Under the pieces are notes generated by a model that ran no database searches, was not told the origin of the DNA, and worked only from the letters and a program-made list of their open reading frames with translations. A stretch of DNA of 64,000 bases, taken from positions 124,001 through 188,000 of the forward strand of contig JADLZK010001184.1 of NCBI GenBank assembly GCA_015847255.1, given 5' to 3'. The stretch's first letter is position 1. Each line of letters begins with the position of its first letter. Source of the stretch: Hyparrhenia diplandra (taxonomy: Eukaryota; Streptophyta; Magnoliopsida; Poales; Poaceae). This document shows positions 1 through 11,244 of this stretch, in pieces. Both the position numbers and the translations under genes were made by a program.

Positions 1-269
1 GGTGTCTTCACTGATCACGTCCTGTGGTCTGAGAAATCCGGTGGTAGGACGAGCAGCTCGTCTGTCCTGCCATAGACAGTGCAGGGCAACAGGCAGTAAG
101 CTCATAGTTGTTTACTATTCAATATACTATATCAATTATTTTTGTGTCATAATAATTTGTTTGTAGGTACTCTGATACGTGGCGATGCATACGTATACGT
201 CTAAGAAGCTATGGTCATAATTATTTTCCCATCTTCTTTACGTGCATTGTGGTTTTCTTTCTGTTTAAA

Positions 270-400
270 ATAGCGCGCTAAGAAAAATAGCGGGAGCACT
301 CCGAAAACGCTATAGCGGCGCTATTAGCGCGCTATTTGACGCTATAGCGCGCTAAACGTCATCGCGGCAACTGCTATTTGCCGCTATTAGCGCTATTTGT
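270..400. repeat. GCGCTA-type palindromic repeat cluster
   Basis: The stretch holds many overlapping copies of short self-complementary words such as TAGCGCGCTA and GCTATAGCGC, separated by AAAATAGCGG-like spacers. It reads as a cluster of subterminal-like palindromes rather than coding sequence. Similar arrays occur near the ends of some plant DNA transposons, but no terminal inverted repeat or target duplication could be assigned here, so the family is unknown. Confidence 0.6.
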
Positions 401-720
401 TACAGTTTTCATGATCATGATTGCCGTTGTCCGCGAGATCTCGGCGATATAGACGGGCGCGACGACGACGCAGATCCCGTAGGGCGACGCCCGCGGACGA
501 GTTCCATGCTCCTCTTCCGACGGCACGGGCCACCAACGGTGAAGCAATGGATGCGCTCCATGCTCCCTTGAAAGCTATCGTGGTATGTTAAGTAGGGGGA
601 CTGAAGCATACCATGAGTAAGGATGCTGCTGCTGCCCCTTGAATTCATCTTTAAGACGCCGCACAACGCTGCCCCTTCGTCTGTGTGATGCCGCTACAGC
701 GCAGCCTCTTCGTACCGGTG

Positions 721-931
721 GAAACGGTCCAGATTTTTTCGAGACCACGCCCACCTAAGTTAGCGCGTTTTTCATTAAGCGAGAAAGGCCAAAAGAAGGG
801 CCTCAGAATCGGATACAAGAGGATACACGAGTAACCCTCGGGTTACTCACGAAATCCCCGACACAAACAAACAGCAAGAAACGAAAGGGGAGGGATGGGG
901 CGGACCCTCCAACTAACGAAACGGTCCAGAT
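721..931 (-). mobile_element. 5'-truncated LINE 3' end with 14-bp target duplication
   Basis: The 14-bp word GAAACGGTCCAGAT occurs at 721-734 and again at 918-931. The intervening 183 bp starts with a T run on the plus strand, so on the minus strand the piece ends in TCTCG followed by A's. It includes TTTCTCGCTTAATGAAA, which resembles 3' UTRs of plant L1-type LINEs. Duplication plus terminal poly(A) indicates target-primed insertion in minus orientation. Only the 3' UTR survived and there is no coding sequence. Confidence 0.7.
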
Positions 932-1710
932 CAGAGACCTGATGTTTAGTGAGCTGTGGGACCTGCTGATACGTGGCTTCACGAAATCGCAGAGAATTAG
1001 CTAGTGAGGTTTGTTCTTATTAGACGTATAGATTTCTTTTTATGACATCTCATCCCGTAAGCAACGCATGGGGCCATAATTCATTCTTAATGATATATTT
1101 ATACAATATCATATTCTTGGATACATATACATCTCTTGATTCTTAGCGGTTAACATTGCAAGCCTTTTATATTTTTTCTTCGTACCCGGAGGCAATGCGC
1201 GGGGAATTCTCGTAGTTATATAAAACATGGATTATCACTATTATTAGCTTTCATGGCCTCTATTTCCTAGAACTAGAAAGGAAGCACACCATAAATACGA
1301 ACGGAGAGTGGGGGCATTTTGCCGCAAGTCAATTAACATATATATGTTTGATTGGCATAAACACATCAAAGAAGTCAACATGTGCAAATACATCAAACGC
1401 TATCTGCCCCCAAAAGTCCAAATATGTAGCTGCTTTGTTCTATTATTGGTTATGAAAAGATAATAGATATGTTATCTTATATCTACAGCTACACATCATG
1501 CGTGAATGAAATGATTATTTTTGAAAGGATATATACTCAATTGCTACATTTTTTAAGCTTAACGGGCAAGGTTAATAAACATGGTGTTCAAGAGAGAGAT
1601 TGTGACGATATATCTAATTAATATGCCCATTGAACATCACTGATAGTCCACAATTGGTTGATTGAAAATCAATTACAATATGGCGATGGAGACAGAGATA
1701 TGACATCACA
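932..1710. other. AT-rich spacer, no gene seen
   Basis: No ORF with coding character, no RNA gene and no terminal-repeat pair was found here. The base composition is that of ordinary grass intergenic DNA. Confidence 0.5.
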
Positions 1711-1756
1711 GCTACCAATAAGCGTTTCTAAAAAAAAAAGGGGGCTACCAATAAGC
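1711..1756 (+). mobile_element. 20-bp poly(A) micro-insertion with 13-bp duplication
   Basis: GCTACCAATAAGC is present at 1711-1723 and 1744-1756. Between the copies sit 20 bases: GTTTCT, an A run, then GGG. A perfect 13-bp duplication flanking an A-rich insert fits a LINE- or SINE-mediated insertion truncated almost completely. The G's between the A run and the second copy are untypical. Confidence 0.5.
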
Positions 1757-2679
1757 ACAATCACATCATGAAAACCAGTTATAAGCTCAGAACGCGATCA
1801 CATATATAACTTCTAGCTTCCCTGTTCGCGCTTCCCCTTTATTTATTTATTTGCATTGTATACAGAGATAAGAAGCAAGATAAGACCACGCATAACTCTA
1901 CACAGTTATGGACATATATATGTATTATTTCTCCAGAATTGACTCATTATATATGGCTTTGCGGAACCTTACATATTTGATGCAAGCCGTTGTCTAGATT
2001 CTGTAAACCCAGTTGACTTTTAGATAGACAAATTATTGTATATATTGTGTGTCAGAAGTTGATGACATGCAAATCAGAATCCACTGTGCGCGTGGTATAT
2101 GAATAGTATTCCATTACCACTTACCAGAGAGAAGTATACATAATGCATGCACTAGCTAAACATGTATACACATCAACTGCTCATGAGCAATCCTGACTGC
2201 ACCCAACTTGCAGCACAAGATTGCCGCTGCTTTTTTTCTCAGCACAACATGTGGTGCTACCAGGGAGAAAACAAAAACATAAAGAAGCGCAGTAGGTTAA
2301 TCATTACCTTCCAGAGTCGTACGAGCTTGACATTTACATACATTGTACATTATCATGAGTTCCCTCCAAAGTTTCTAAAGTCGCCCTTTTTAAAAAAAAA
2401 AAATGTCAACTTATATGAACAGTATTCGGTTATGCTATTATTGCCCATGATATATATTTCTGGAAGTCTTTGTTGGGTGCCCGGCAATGATATTTCTGTT
2501 AGATATTCAGGCACATTTTGATCTAGAAATTTATAAAGAGAATGTGACAACCAACAACACATGTGCAAGAGTGATTGTGTTTGCATATGACTGACACCCT
2601 AGCTATATATAGTATATGTTAATTAGCATATTGATCGTACGAGAGGGAAACCAAATGAGCACCCGGAAGTGGGACCAAT
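1757..2679. other. AT-rich spacer, no gene seen
   Basis: The open frames here (for example 2162-2521) are AT-rich and low in complexity, without recognisable domains or a promoter context. They are taken as chance. Confidence 0.5.
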
Positions 2680-3857
2680 CACTACTACAGAATTGTACAT
2701 CACTGCCGTGGTTCAATCCCCCTTCATTGCCGAAAACTAAACCATCAGAACCATAGCGATAGTGATGTGAGGTTCGAAACACTACCGGGTCAAAACACCG
2801 GGCGGTGATTCGAGGAGATCGCCGGTTTGATATCAAACCGGCAGCGCACTATCACCGAACACCGTCGGGTGATCTATGGACCGGCAACATTTTTTTATGC
2901 AAGCAATGCCGGTTCGGAAGTCAGCCGACGAGTTGATATTGAGAGCAATCGCCGGGCTTTAATGAACGCATAACATCGAGGGGATAACACTATCGGGTTA
3001 GATTGTGCCGATAGTGCATCGAAGAGCTAACAATGTCGGTTTACTTTGGACCCGGCCAAGAACTTTTACGTGAACACCGCCGGCTGATTTCAACCCGACG
3101 GCGTTATTAGAGTGGACACTATCGGTTGGTTAATGCACGGTGATGCTGATGTTTGTCATCGATGATGGTTTGTAATTCAAACCGATAGTGTTTGGTGTAG
3201 TTACACTACCGGTTCGTTTTCTCATTTACCGTCGGGCCCATGCCACCCGGCGTTTTTGTTTTATTTTTTTTTAAATTTTGAATTTATTCATGGAATTCAG
3301 CTATTTTTCAACCCATAAACAATTATACTACATTAATATCATCAAAACATTACAAGATTTAATGGTTACATACAACAAAATCCACCTAATGTTCTAGAAA
3401 CTAAGCCTACATCAAATTCTAAAATAAGAAGACCCTATATCAAATTCTAAAATAAGAAAACCAATGACCATAGAGTCATAGACATAAATAAAAGCATGAC
3501 ATCTTTCCAAAACCAATTAAGCAGCTATTCTCGCAATCTTCATACGTATGTGGGGTGGCTTCTCTTCAATCTCCAGGGCCGGCTAGTTTGCACCATTGTA
3601 GGCGATGATGATTTTCACCTTCGGTGTTGTATTTTTCAGAATAATTATTAGCATAGCCTTGACTTGAGCATAGCAATCTTCCCAAGGTTAGATAGATCTC
3701 GGGCACACAACTAGCAAACACTACGTACGACGCCATGCTTGCCTATAAATGTAACCAAAATAAGATGATAATGCTACGTTATTCACAAATGTTGTACAAG
3801 AAGTTACTGCATATATATTTAAAATATCCAAACTGGATTTTGAACAACACTAACTCA

Positions 3858-4062
3858 TGAATTTCAATCACAATTCGAGCACTAGTATGTCTTCAATCAT
3901 GCTGTAAATGATCATAATGTTTTAAAACTCATTTGTTACTAAGCATCCGAATCTGTTTGAAAGCAAAATCTATGAATTTTAATCACAATTCGAGCACTAG
4001 TATGTCTTCAATCATGTTGTAAATGACCATAATGTTTTAGAGCTCATTTGTTACTAAGGATC
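3858..4062 (+). repeat. Direct repeat, about 90 bp, period 115 bp
   Basis: A block starting TGAATTTCAATCACAATTCG at 3858-3947 recurs at 3973-4062 with a few substitutions. Both copies lie inside the CACTA remnant and end at the same TTACTAAG word. Confidence 0.8.
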
Positions 4063-4063
4063 T

Positions 4064-5019
4064 AGAATTTTTCATGGACCTCCACGGTGATTTGCCTCCT
4101 AGGGCACATGAGACCCAATGGAAAACTCTAGCAAAGATTCTCGCTCTTTTTGTGGGTAAGCTCGTTCTAACTATAATTACACGGTGGCGTCAAGCATAAA
4201 TTCAAATAAAACTGGGAAAAGTACCAAACCAACTACGAAAAACCTCAAGCTTCGTGGTTGCTTCCCCATTTGCATGCGAAAAGCTCGAAAAAAAGTTTGA
4301 GACCACTACAACACTAGCAAACATATGAACCACATGGAGCACAAATAACTACATTGTATAGTCCCGATCGATGGAAGGATCATGTACCTCCGCGGAAGGA
4401 TGTGTAATCCTCCTAGATAGAAATGGCTTGAATTTTTTTTTGCAAATCATGTACACCCAAAATATGACCCCAAACAAGATCTTAGGTTTTTCTCGATAAA
4501 TATTTTAATTACTATGATTTTCTTCGAGCTAAATTGGCGACAAGAATGCTAATTGCACCATGGAAACACAAGAATTTTTCATGGACCTCCACGTGATTTG
4601 CCTCTAGGGCACACGAGACCCTATGGAAAAGTCTAGCAAAGATTCGGCTCTTTTTTGTGGGTACGCTCAGTTCAAACTATAATTACACGGTGGCGCCGCT
4701 GCAGAAATTCAAATAAATTGGGGAAAGTACGAAACCAACTACGAAAAATCTCAAACTTTGTGGTTGCTTCCCCATTTGCATGTGAAAGGCTCGAAAAAAG
4801 TTTGAGACCACTACAACACCGGCAAACATATGAACCACATGGAGTAAAAGAACGACATTGTATATTCCTCATTTGATGGAAGGGATCATGTACCTCTCCG
4901 TGAAGGATGTGTTATCCTCTTGGCTTGAAATTTTTTTTTTTGCAAATCATGTACACCCAAAATATGACCCCACACAAGATCTTAGGTTTTTTCGATAAAT
5001 ATTTTAATTACTATGATTT
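4064..5019 (+). repeat. Segmental duplication, two copies of about 450 bp
   Basis: Copy one (4064-4520) starts AGAATTTTTCATGGACCTCC and ends TAATTACTATGATTT. Copy two (4571-5019) has the same beginning, order and end. Differences are scattered substitutions and one- or two-base gaps, so the duplication is old. Only about 50 bp separate the copies. Neither has a sustained reading frame. Confidence 0.85.
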
Positions 5020-5776
5020 ATTATCATTTGTATTTTTATTTGTTACATATATAACTTTATTTCATTCACATTGATTTGGATATCTGTTGTATTTTCCCCG
5101 ACATTGCAAAGATATTTCATTGATGCAACTGTCTTTTATTATGTTCGATGCGGGGTAAAAAAAACGAGAACTCAAAGATATCGAAGAGACAAACAACATC
5201 CATAACAAACAAAAATACAAATGGATAAGAAATTTGATTACATATATTTCCATAACAAAGACCTTACATAAAACTAAATATACGGTAACAAAGACCAATT
5301 CACAGATAGGTCAATGCTACAATCAAAGTGCACAAACATATTAAAATATAACCACCTCGGTAAGTCTCTTCTAGCATCTCTCGGGGTCGAAGATGCGGCG
5401 AGACATGTAGAAGAACCTGCTCGAGGAGGTTGGAGGATGAGATTCATCCAGGAGCTTTGTCTTTAGCCCAAACTTGACCATTGGACTAAGGATGAAGTCA
5501 CAATAACTTGGTCCAATAGGGATTGTTTTTACGTGGATCCATATGATTCAAATACTATATGCCCTTGTGCCTGGGTTTTTGCTTCGACATTTTCACCCCA
5601 AAACACAAAGACTCTGGACTCTTAATATGAGTCTAGAGTAGGATCCTAACGGATCCTAGCACCGTGAATCATCGCACCCACAGAAGCTGCAAGCTCCAGT
5701 GTCTCTCTATCTTCAAGAAGACTCTTCTAGCACCTTTTTTCAGTAAACCATTTTCTTGGACTAGGCATATCCGTAT

Positions 5777-5962
5777 GTGGAGGACTTTCTCCCAAAGAAA
5801 GGTCATATGTATGTGGAACTGGAAAGTACTTCTAGCAAAGAAGATCGTGGACGAAGAACAAAAAATAAGCGGGGAAAAGATTTTCTAGATCCAAAACCTA
5901 TGACACTAAAATTCAAAACTAAGCCTATGTATTTTGAGGAGAGAGTAGAAATTATAGGATGA
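5777..5962 (+). pseudogene. Possible coding remnant in CACTA interior
   Basis: A 61-codon frame rich in charged residues (it includes KPMTLKFKTKPMYFEERVEI) ends at a stop before the right subterminal repeats. It reads more like protein than its surroundings and could be the tail of a degraded element-encoded protein. I cannot match it to the TNPD transposase. A chance ORF is a real alternative. Confidence 0.2.
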
Positions 5963-6407
5963 ACCAAGAATGCAAGAACAGATAGGAGAAAATCGAGTGC
6001 AAAACACAGCGTCCCCCTTGCCGTTTAAATAGGTGAGATGTCGTGGTTGAGGCGACTGCCGTTGTACGGAGGACGTGGCGGTGTGCCAAAGATTGGTGAG
6101 GTGGTCCCGGTCAAAGTTGAGAATTGTGAGGCCGTTGAATATTGTGAAATCATCGCCCCGGTCTCGGTTTTCACCGCAAAGATATCAATACCACTGCCGT
6201 AAAGCTATGCACCAGCCGAGAAAAACTATACGGCATTGTTTTAACCGATATTTATTTAACCCGCCGACGCTGCAGCCGGTGCCACAGGCTTTTTCTCATC
6301 GGTTCTCGAGACACCGACGGTTTCCTAACCGGCGGTGAATACTACCGGGCAACGCTTCTCCACGCGAGCGCCATGCATACCACAGGCCTCTATGAACACG
6401 CAAAGTG

Positions 6408-6482
6408 AACGTGACAGCTACAATATTGTGTGTACTGCGTACTACTCCCATGGTAAAAAAAAAAAAAAAAACGTGATAGCTA
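6408..6482 (+). mobile_element. 49-bp poly(A)-tailed insertion with 13-bp duplication
   Basis: AACGTGACAGCTA (6408-6420) and AACGTGATAGCTA (6470-6482) flank a 49-bp insert that ends in a run of about 15 A's. One mismatch separates the two copies. The arrangement fits a truncated retroposed sequence inserted by target-primed reverse transcription. Confidence 0.55.
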
Positions 6483-7150
6483 TCCGTTGGGCGGTACAAG
6501 TTTGATTCTTTAAATAGCCCAACAAAGTGTTGTGGACGTGCTACTGACAAGTTGAGTGTCATTTGTTCGTGCTCCAGCCAGAGGTAGCAGAAGATTCTTG
6601 TCTCCAGTCTCTCGTCTCTAGTCTCTCGTTTCCCTCCCTCCCTTCCTCCCCCGTTGGCATCGTCTTCTAAAGGTACGTGTGGTTCTTGTAGCATTGGTAA
6701 ATAATGTAAAGCATTCCTTGTTTCAAAATAACAATGGAGTATTCAGATAAGTATCTATCTATGCTATCAAATAAATATCATTAGATTTTATGAGAAACAT
6801 CTATAGCAATGGTAATCCTAATTAAACTCGAGCACCGTTCTTGAAAAAATGGTCAAAATTGGCTTAGTGGGGGATCGAACCGGGGGCTCGGGATTGGGTG
6901 CCTTGGAAACGCAAGGGGCAGCCGAGGAAGCGGCCATTGAAACGCACACAAACGCGTAGCCGGTCGCCCCCTGGCTGCCGCCTAAGCGTGGGGATTGGAG
7001 ATCAAAACGCATGCAAACGCCCGAACCGCCACCGGCCTTCGCGGTGCCGTGGAGACAGTCGACGGCCATTGGATGAGCCTATTCTTTGTTTGATCGCTTT
7101 CATGGCGCCGTCTTGGGAAATGACAATTGACTGCATGCATTCCATGACTT
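6483..7150. other. Spacer, no gene seen
   Basis: GC content rises at 6860-7080, where frames overlap on both strands without a recognisable product. A word resembling a pol III B box occurs near 6870-6880 on the minus strand but lacks an A box. Confidence 0.4.
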
Positions 7151-7154
7151 GTTA

Positions 7155-7162
7155 CTATATAA
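7155..7162 (+). promoter_or_regulatory. TATA box upstream of the 7263 ORF
   Basis: CTATATAA lies about 100 bp upstream of the ATG at 7263, followed by a CT-rich stretch. This spacing suits a plant pol II promoter with a 5' UTR of roughly 70 bp. Confidence 0.4.
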
Positions 7163-7262
7163 TTGTACACGGCACCCTCTGATTTAGTACCATATTCATC
7201 GCTAATTAACCTCTCTCTTTCCATAACCTCGATCACCATGCAGCTTCATCGACGTACGTACA

Positions 7263-7468
7263 ATGGTCGGCAACTACACCATGGAAGAGCTTCAGTTCAC
7301 CGTCACACACCTCCATGATGCCCTCTGCAAGCTCAATGACCTGGCCGCAGCAGTCGGCCTGCCAACATTGGCTGGATCGTTGGTGGAGAAGGCCAACTTC
7401 TACGCCTTCAAGGTTGAAGCCATCGCCGACATCCTCGCTGAGGGGATACCGGCGAGGCTAGAGAGGCG
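7263..7468 (+). pseudogene. Unidentified gene-like ORF cut by a solo LTR
   Basis: From ATG 7263 the frame encodes a mostly helical polypeptide of about 68 residues (it begins MVGNYTMEELQFTVTHLHDA). Its GC-rich third positions are unlike the flanking DNA. The frame runs straight into the LTR that begins at 7469, and the visible stop at 7506-7508 lies inside that LTR. Beyond the LTR, host sequence resumes at 9263 with a GC-rich stretch that may have been the continuation. I do not recognise the family. The insertion has removed the original C-terminus, so this is probably a broken gene or gene fragment. Confidence 0.4.
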
Positions 7469-9262
7469 TGTTGATATTTCTTACACGATACAAATTAGAA
7501 AGGCTTAAAAGAAATATACATGGGATATCTATCTAATCATGTTAGCTTGGATATGAGATTAACCTCATGATCCAACAAAGTGAAGTTAGGCGGTGTTAGT
7601 AGTGGGATGTAAACTTAGCATCATTATCCATAGTGGAGTTAATCTCACCAGGATATGTACTCAAGGTATACCATTCATTTCTTAGCATTACCTATACACT
7701 AGTCTGTCACTCTAGCAATAACGCTCAAAGAAATGCGGGTATGGTATTTTTTGATAGGCCTTGATAAAAGAATGAACATGATATCTGCAAGCGCACAGAT
7801 AGAAATACCATCGTAGCACTTCACCGGGAGTAATCCGTATCGTATTTATATTTTACCACGGGAAGGGGAGTCTATGGAAAGTAGAGAGAAAAAGAGTATC
7901 TAATGATTTAGGAAGTGATTTATTTATGAGATCCACTTACAATTGTATAATGCGAGTAGCCATATACATCTAACATTGCTCAACAAGGATAAGTCACAAG
8001 ATAAAGATAATTATATAAATGATAACTACCCAAGTCTAAGATCATCATATGCCACTAGTATCATACGAGCTATTAACATGTTATAGAAAGAATAGAAAGA
8101 ATATTCCTAAGATACTCCTAATCATATGTCAATGAATACTACAATTAGTGCAATATATCTAGCTATCATGGCAAGGTTGGATTACATCTACACATGGCAA
8201 GCATTACCAATAACAACCAAGGACACAACTTGATCATTACCGTAATTAAAGCTCGACTAGTCCTAGCATTCGGAGGGTGGATTCCAAAGGACTCAACAGA
8301 CCGCCACTCCCGCGATCTACCACACGGCCGGAATGTAGGGTGCATTGCGGATAAACGTTGTATAAACACCACGTTTACACATTGCTTATCACCCACATAG
8401 TGATCATCTACGTGGATGCTATACAATTCCATGCATAAAATATAAGACAAACTCACTAAACTAAACATATAATCATAGCATGCATAAACACATATCAATA
8501 AGAATATAATCATTATAAAGATCAAAGCCATAACAATTGTATTCTGAATATAATAGTACTTACAGATCGAATACAAGAGAGAAGTCTCAAGAACGATGAT
8601 CCTTGCTACTTCTTGACTATCAGGAACTCAAGATGAACTTGATCTTCCTCTAGAACTAGCTAGGTAGCTAATTGCTTCTAATATGATGAACTAGGGCTTA
8701 GGTCTAGACTTGGTTGGACTTGAGTTGAGATGAACTCAGCTAATATGAATTGATAATGACTTGGTATGCATTAGGGTTTCACCCCGGGGTCGTAGTCTTC
8801 TTATATAGGACTTGGCAATGAATGTGAACCCTTGGATCAAACCGACCTTCAATAACGGTGTAGATACAACCTCAAGGTCGGTGGTAAACCGACATAAAAA
8901 TGTGAGGTCGACCGGTGGGACCCACCTGGCGGCCGACCTACATGGCACTGGTCGCCGCCAGGGTGTCATGCCACCTTGGCTTCCCGTCTCTTTCTGGTGT
9001 CCTCTGGTACCTTCTAGAATGTTTTAGTCCACTTTTCGGGTTGAGTTACTTCACGGTCAAGTCCTGTCATCATATGTCTTGTATATTCCGAACTTTCTCC
9101 ATTCTTCTCTCGCATTTATCCATTAAGTCCCCCGGAAAGTCACGTAATACCAAAACTCGTGGAAATATATTAGTTAGACCCTTAGACTTATGTTGGTCTT
9201 TATCTTAAGCCCTTATTTCATGTTATTTGACTAATAATATTATGCTATAATAGGTGTCAACA
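7469..9262 (+). mobile_element. Solo LTR, 1794 bp, TSD AGGCG
   Basis: The element begins TGTTGATATTTC and ends GGTGTCAACA, so its ends are the inverted pair TGTTGA/TCAACA. The 5-bp word AGGCG occurs immediately before (7464-7468) and after (9263-9267). The interior contains GCAAGCGCACAGAT and TACCATCGTAGCACTTCACC followed by TCCGTATCGTA, words typical of long LTRs of grass Gypsy (Tekay/Del-like) elements. No internal coding domain, PBS or second LTR is present, so it is a solo LTR left by LTR-LTR recombination. Confidence 0.8.
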
Positions 9263-9417
9263 AGGCGCTGAACGGCGCCAAGGGGCGCCGAAGGCGAGAA
9301 ACGCCTAGGCGGCGTCAGAATTCATGCCACCAGACTTTATCCAATCGCCCCTTTGGGTTCATAAAAAGAAAAGAAAAACATCGATCCCCGGCCTCTCGTC
9401 TCTTGGCTATGCGTATA

Positions 9418-10832
9418 TGTTGGTATTTATTAAGTGCTAAAAGAATAAGAAGGTTCTCAAGCTAATGTAATACCATTGTAGCTTTTCCCTAGGAGAGTAT
9501 TATAGAGTATCGTATCCATAGGGAAGCTTTGGCTAAAAAGAATCTAATAACTCACAATCATGCATCTACTAATTTAGCAAACCAACTAGACTAAAAAGGA
9601 GTAAGTGATAAATGATAAGTGAATAACAAAGCATAAAATAATAATATACCTAATATTATAAAAGAGTAACTAAGCTAATCAAGAGGTTAACTGAGAGATC
9701 AAGGTTCCTAAATACTTCTCTATTACTTTGGTTCTAAGATAACTAAATATGGATAGATATAGCAACCATACACAAGCACTTTGGAGCAACAAATCCTTTT
9801 CAACTCTCGAGAAAGACCGGGAAGAAGATAGTTGGGAGAAGACTGCCAAAAGCTCTATGAACACCAACCCATACGTGGTGGACTACATCGGCCCGACAGT
9901 GTCTGTCACCCCTAGGGCTACCACAACTATCCGTAGGTTTGGGCGCAACCTCGGGTAACCTATAGCCTAGACACCATATCTATACTATCGATTACTACTC
10001 TATCTACCATGAATAACTAGAGCCCTCAATACGAGCGGAGATCTCATGCAATAGTATAACAACTATACTTAACCATATATGTGGAAAGCATAAAAGTAAA
10101 TAGAGAAGATAAATATATTAAAGCATAGGTCTTGTAGAGAAGATACAAGGACATATCATACTCGAAGACTCTTCTAGAACTGGAGCACAGCTCCACTCTC
10201 CCTTACTCTTGATTAGATCTAATCTACTTCTAATTACATGGCTAATCTACTTCTAATCTATTCTAATTCACTAATCCCCGAGAGAGAGATATCCTTACAT
10301 TGGGACACCTCTACAAGGAGAGAGATAATGAATTAGAAATTAATTAAAATAATAATAATATAATTCTATAGGCCTAGGGTTCTATATATAAGGGTCTTCT
10401 TATCTCCCCTTCAGAAGCAATGTGGTACTAATCCTTTCACCATATCTCATTATAATATAAATATGTCTTCATGGGCTAAATTCTCGATTTAGGCCCAATT
10501 AATCCCCGTTGGCCATATTCTAGAATCTTCCATTACTTGTAATATTAATATCTTCTTATTCCGAGCTCCAAATATAGCAAATAATATATCCGCTTCGATC
10601 GTCTCGACGAGCTCTTTACAATGGTGCTATCTTGGAATATGTTTATAATATGTTTTATGCTTCATATGTCTTGCAAACTCTAGGCTTTTCCTGTTTAGTC
10701 CCTAAAAATATATAAATCACCAAAACTTGTGAAACTATGTTAGTCAAGCCCCTAGTCTATGTGAATATTCATTTTATGCCCTTATTTCATATTTCGTTGA
10801 CTATTAATATTATGCTATAACAGGTGTCAACA
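9418..10832 (+). mobile_element. Second solo LTR of a related family
   Basis: It begins TGTTGGTATTTATT and ends TATGCTATAACAGGTGTCAACA, closely matching the last bases of the LTR at 7469-9262. Both share the ACCATTGTAGC...GTATCGTATCC block. GTATA occurs immediately before it (9413-9417) and, after one extra A, at 10834-10838. This is consistent with a 5-bp target duplication plus a one-base change. It sits 155 bp downstream of the first solo LTR in the same orientation. Confidence 0.65.
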
Positions 10833-10879
10833 AGTATACAACATAGGGGTGTCGGGGCTGTCCCCCGGCCTCCTTAATT

Positions 10880-10928
10880 CTTGTGCCAAACTTCAAAACG
10901 AGGGACATAAAAGGACGGAGGGAGTACT
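10880..10928. repeat. Stowaway-like terminus, isolated
   Basis: GGACGGAGGGAGTACTCC at about 10914-10930 matches the end of Stowaway (Tc1/mariner) MITEs. No partner terminus could be paired with confidence, so this is a truncated or disrupted copy. Confidence 0.35.
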
Positions 10929-11212
10929 CCATATTTATGATTTTAAAAGATATTTTAGTGTGGTTAGTCAACCTAAAAAAATCTAAAAAATAGTTTTTAT
11001 AGAAACATCCCTTGAAAATACCTATACTAAATATAATAGTTGGCATAGTAATAGTTTCAAAATTAAGAAAAACAACTCCTAAAACTTGATTTTGACTATC
11101 TCTAACATTGTTTATCACTAGTACTAATTTGATTTTGCGAGCACTCGGCACAATCTTTTTCCGTGGCGGGCACTTTTTTTTTTTGTCAAGGAAAATACTC
11201 CGCCACATCCTG

Positions 11213-11244
<32 letters not shown>

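Larger units (their letters stand above)
2680..6345 (+). mobile_element. CACTA-type DNA transposon remnant, 3' end lost
   Basis: The left terminus is CACTACTACAGAA at 2680. It is followed by about 550 bp of subterminal repeats built on CCGATAGTG, ACCGGCGG and ACTACCGG words in both orientations. The same kind of words reappear at about 6100-6345 (CCGACGGTTT, AACCGGCGGTG), marking the other end region. No matching TGTAGTAGTG terminus was found there, so the right end appears truncated or rearranged. The interior shows duplicated non-coding blocks and only a weak coding remnant. It is a non-autonomous or decayed copy. Confidence 0.6.

Noticed and set aside
6866..6884. A GGTTCGATCCC-like word on the minus strand (pol III B box)
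   Set aside because: No A box, cloverleaf or poly(A) tail could be assigned, so neither a tRNA nor a SINE is supported.
9418..10832. Pairing the LTRs at 7469 and 9418 as one retrotransposon
   Set aside because: Only 155 bp lie between them, without PBS, polypurine tract or coding sequence, and each has its own flanking duplication.
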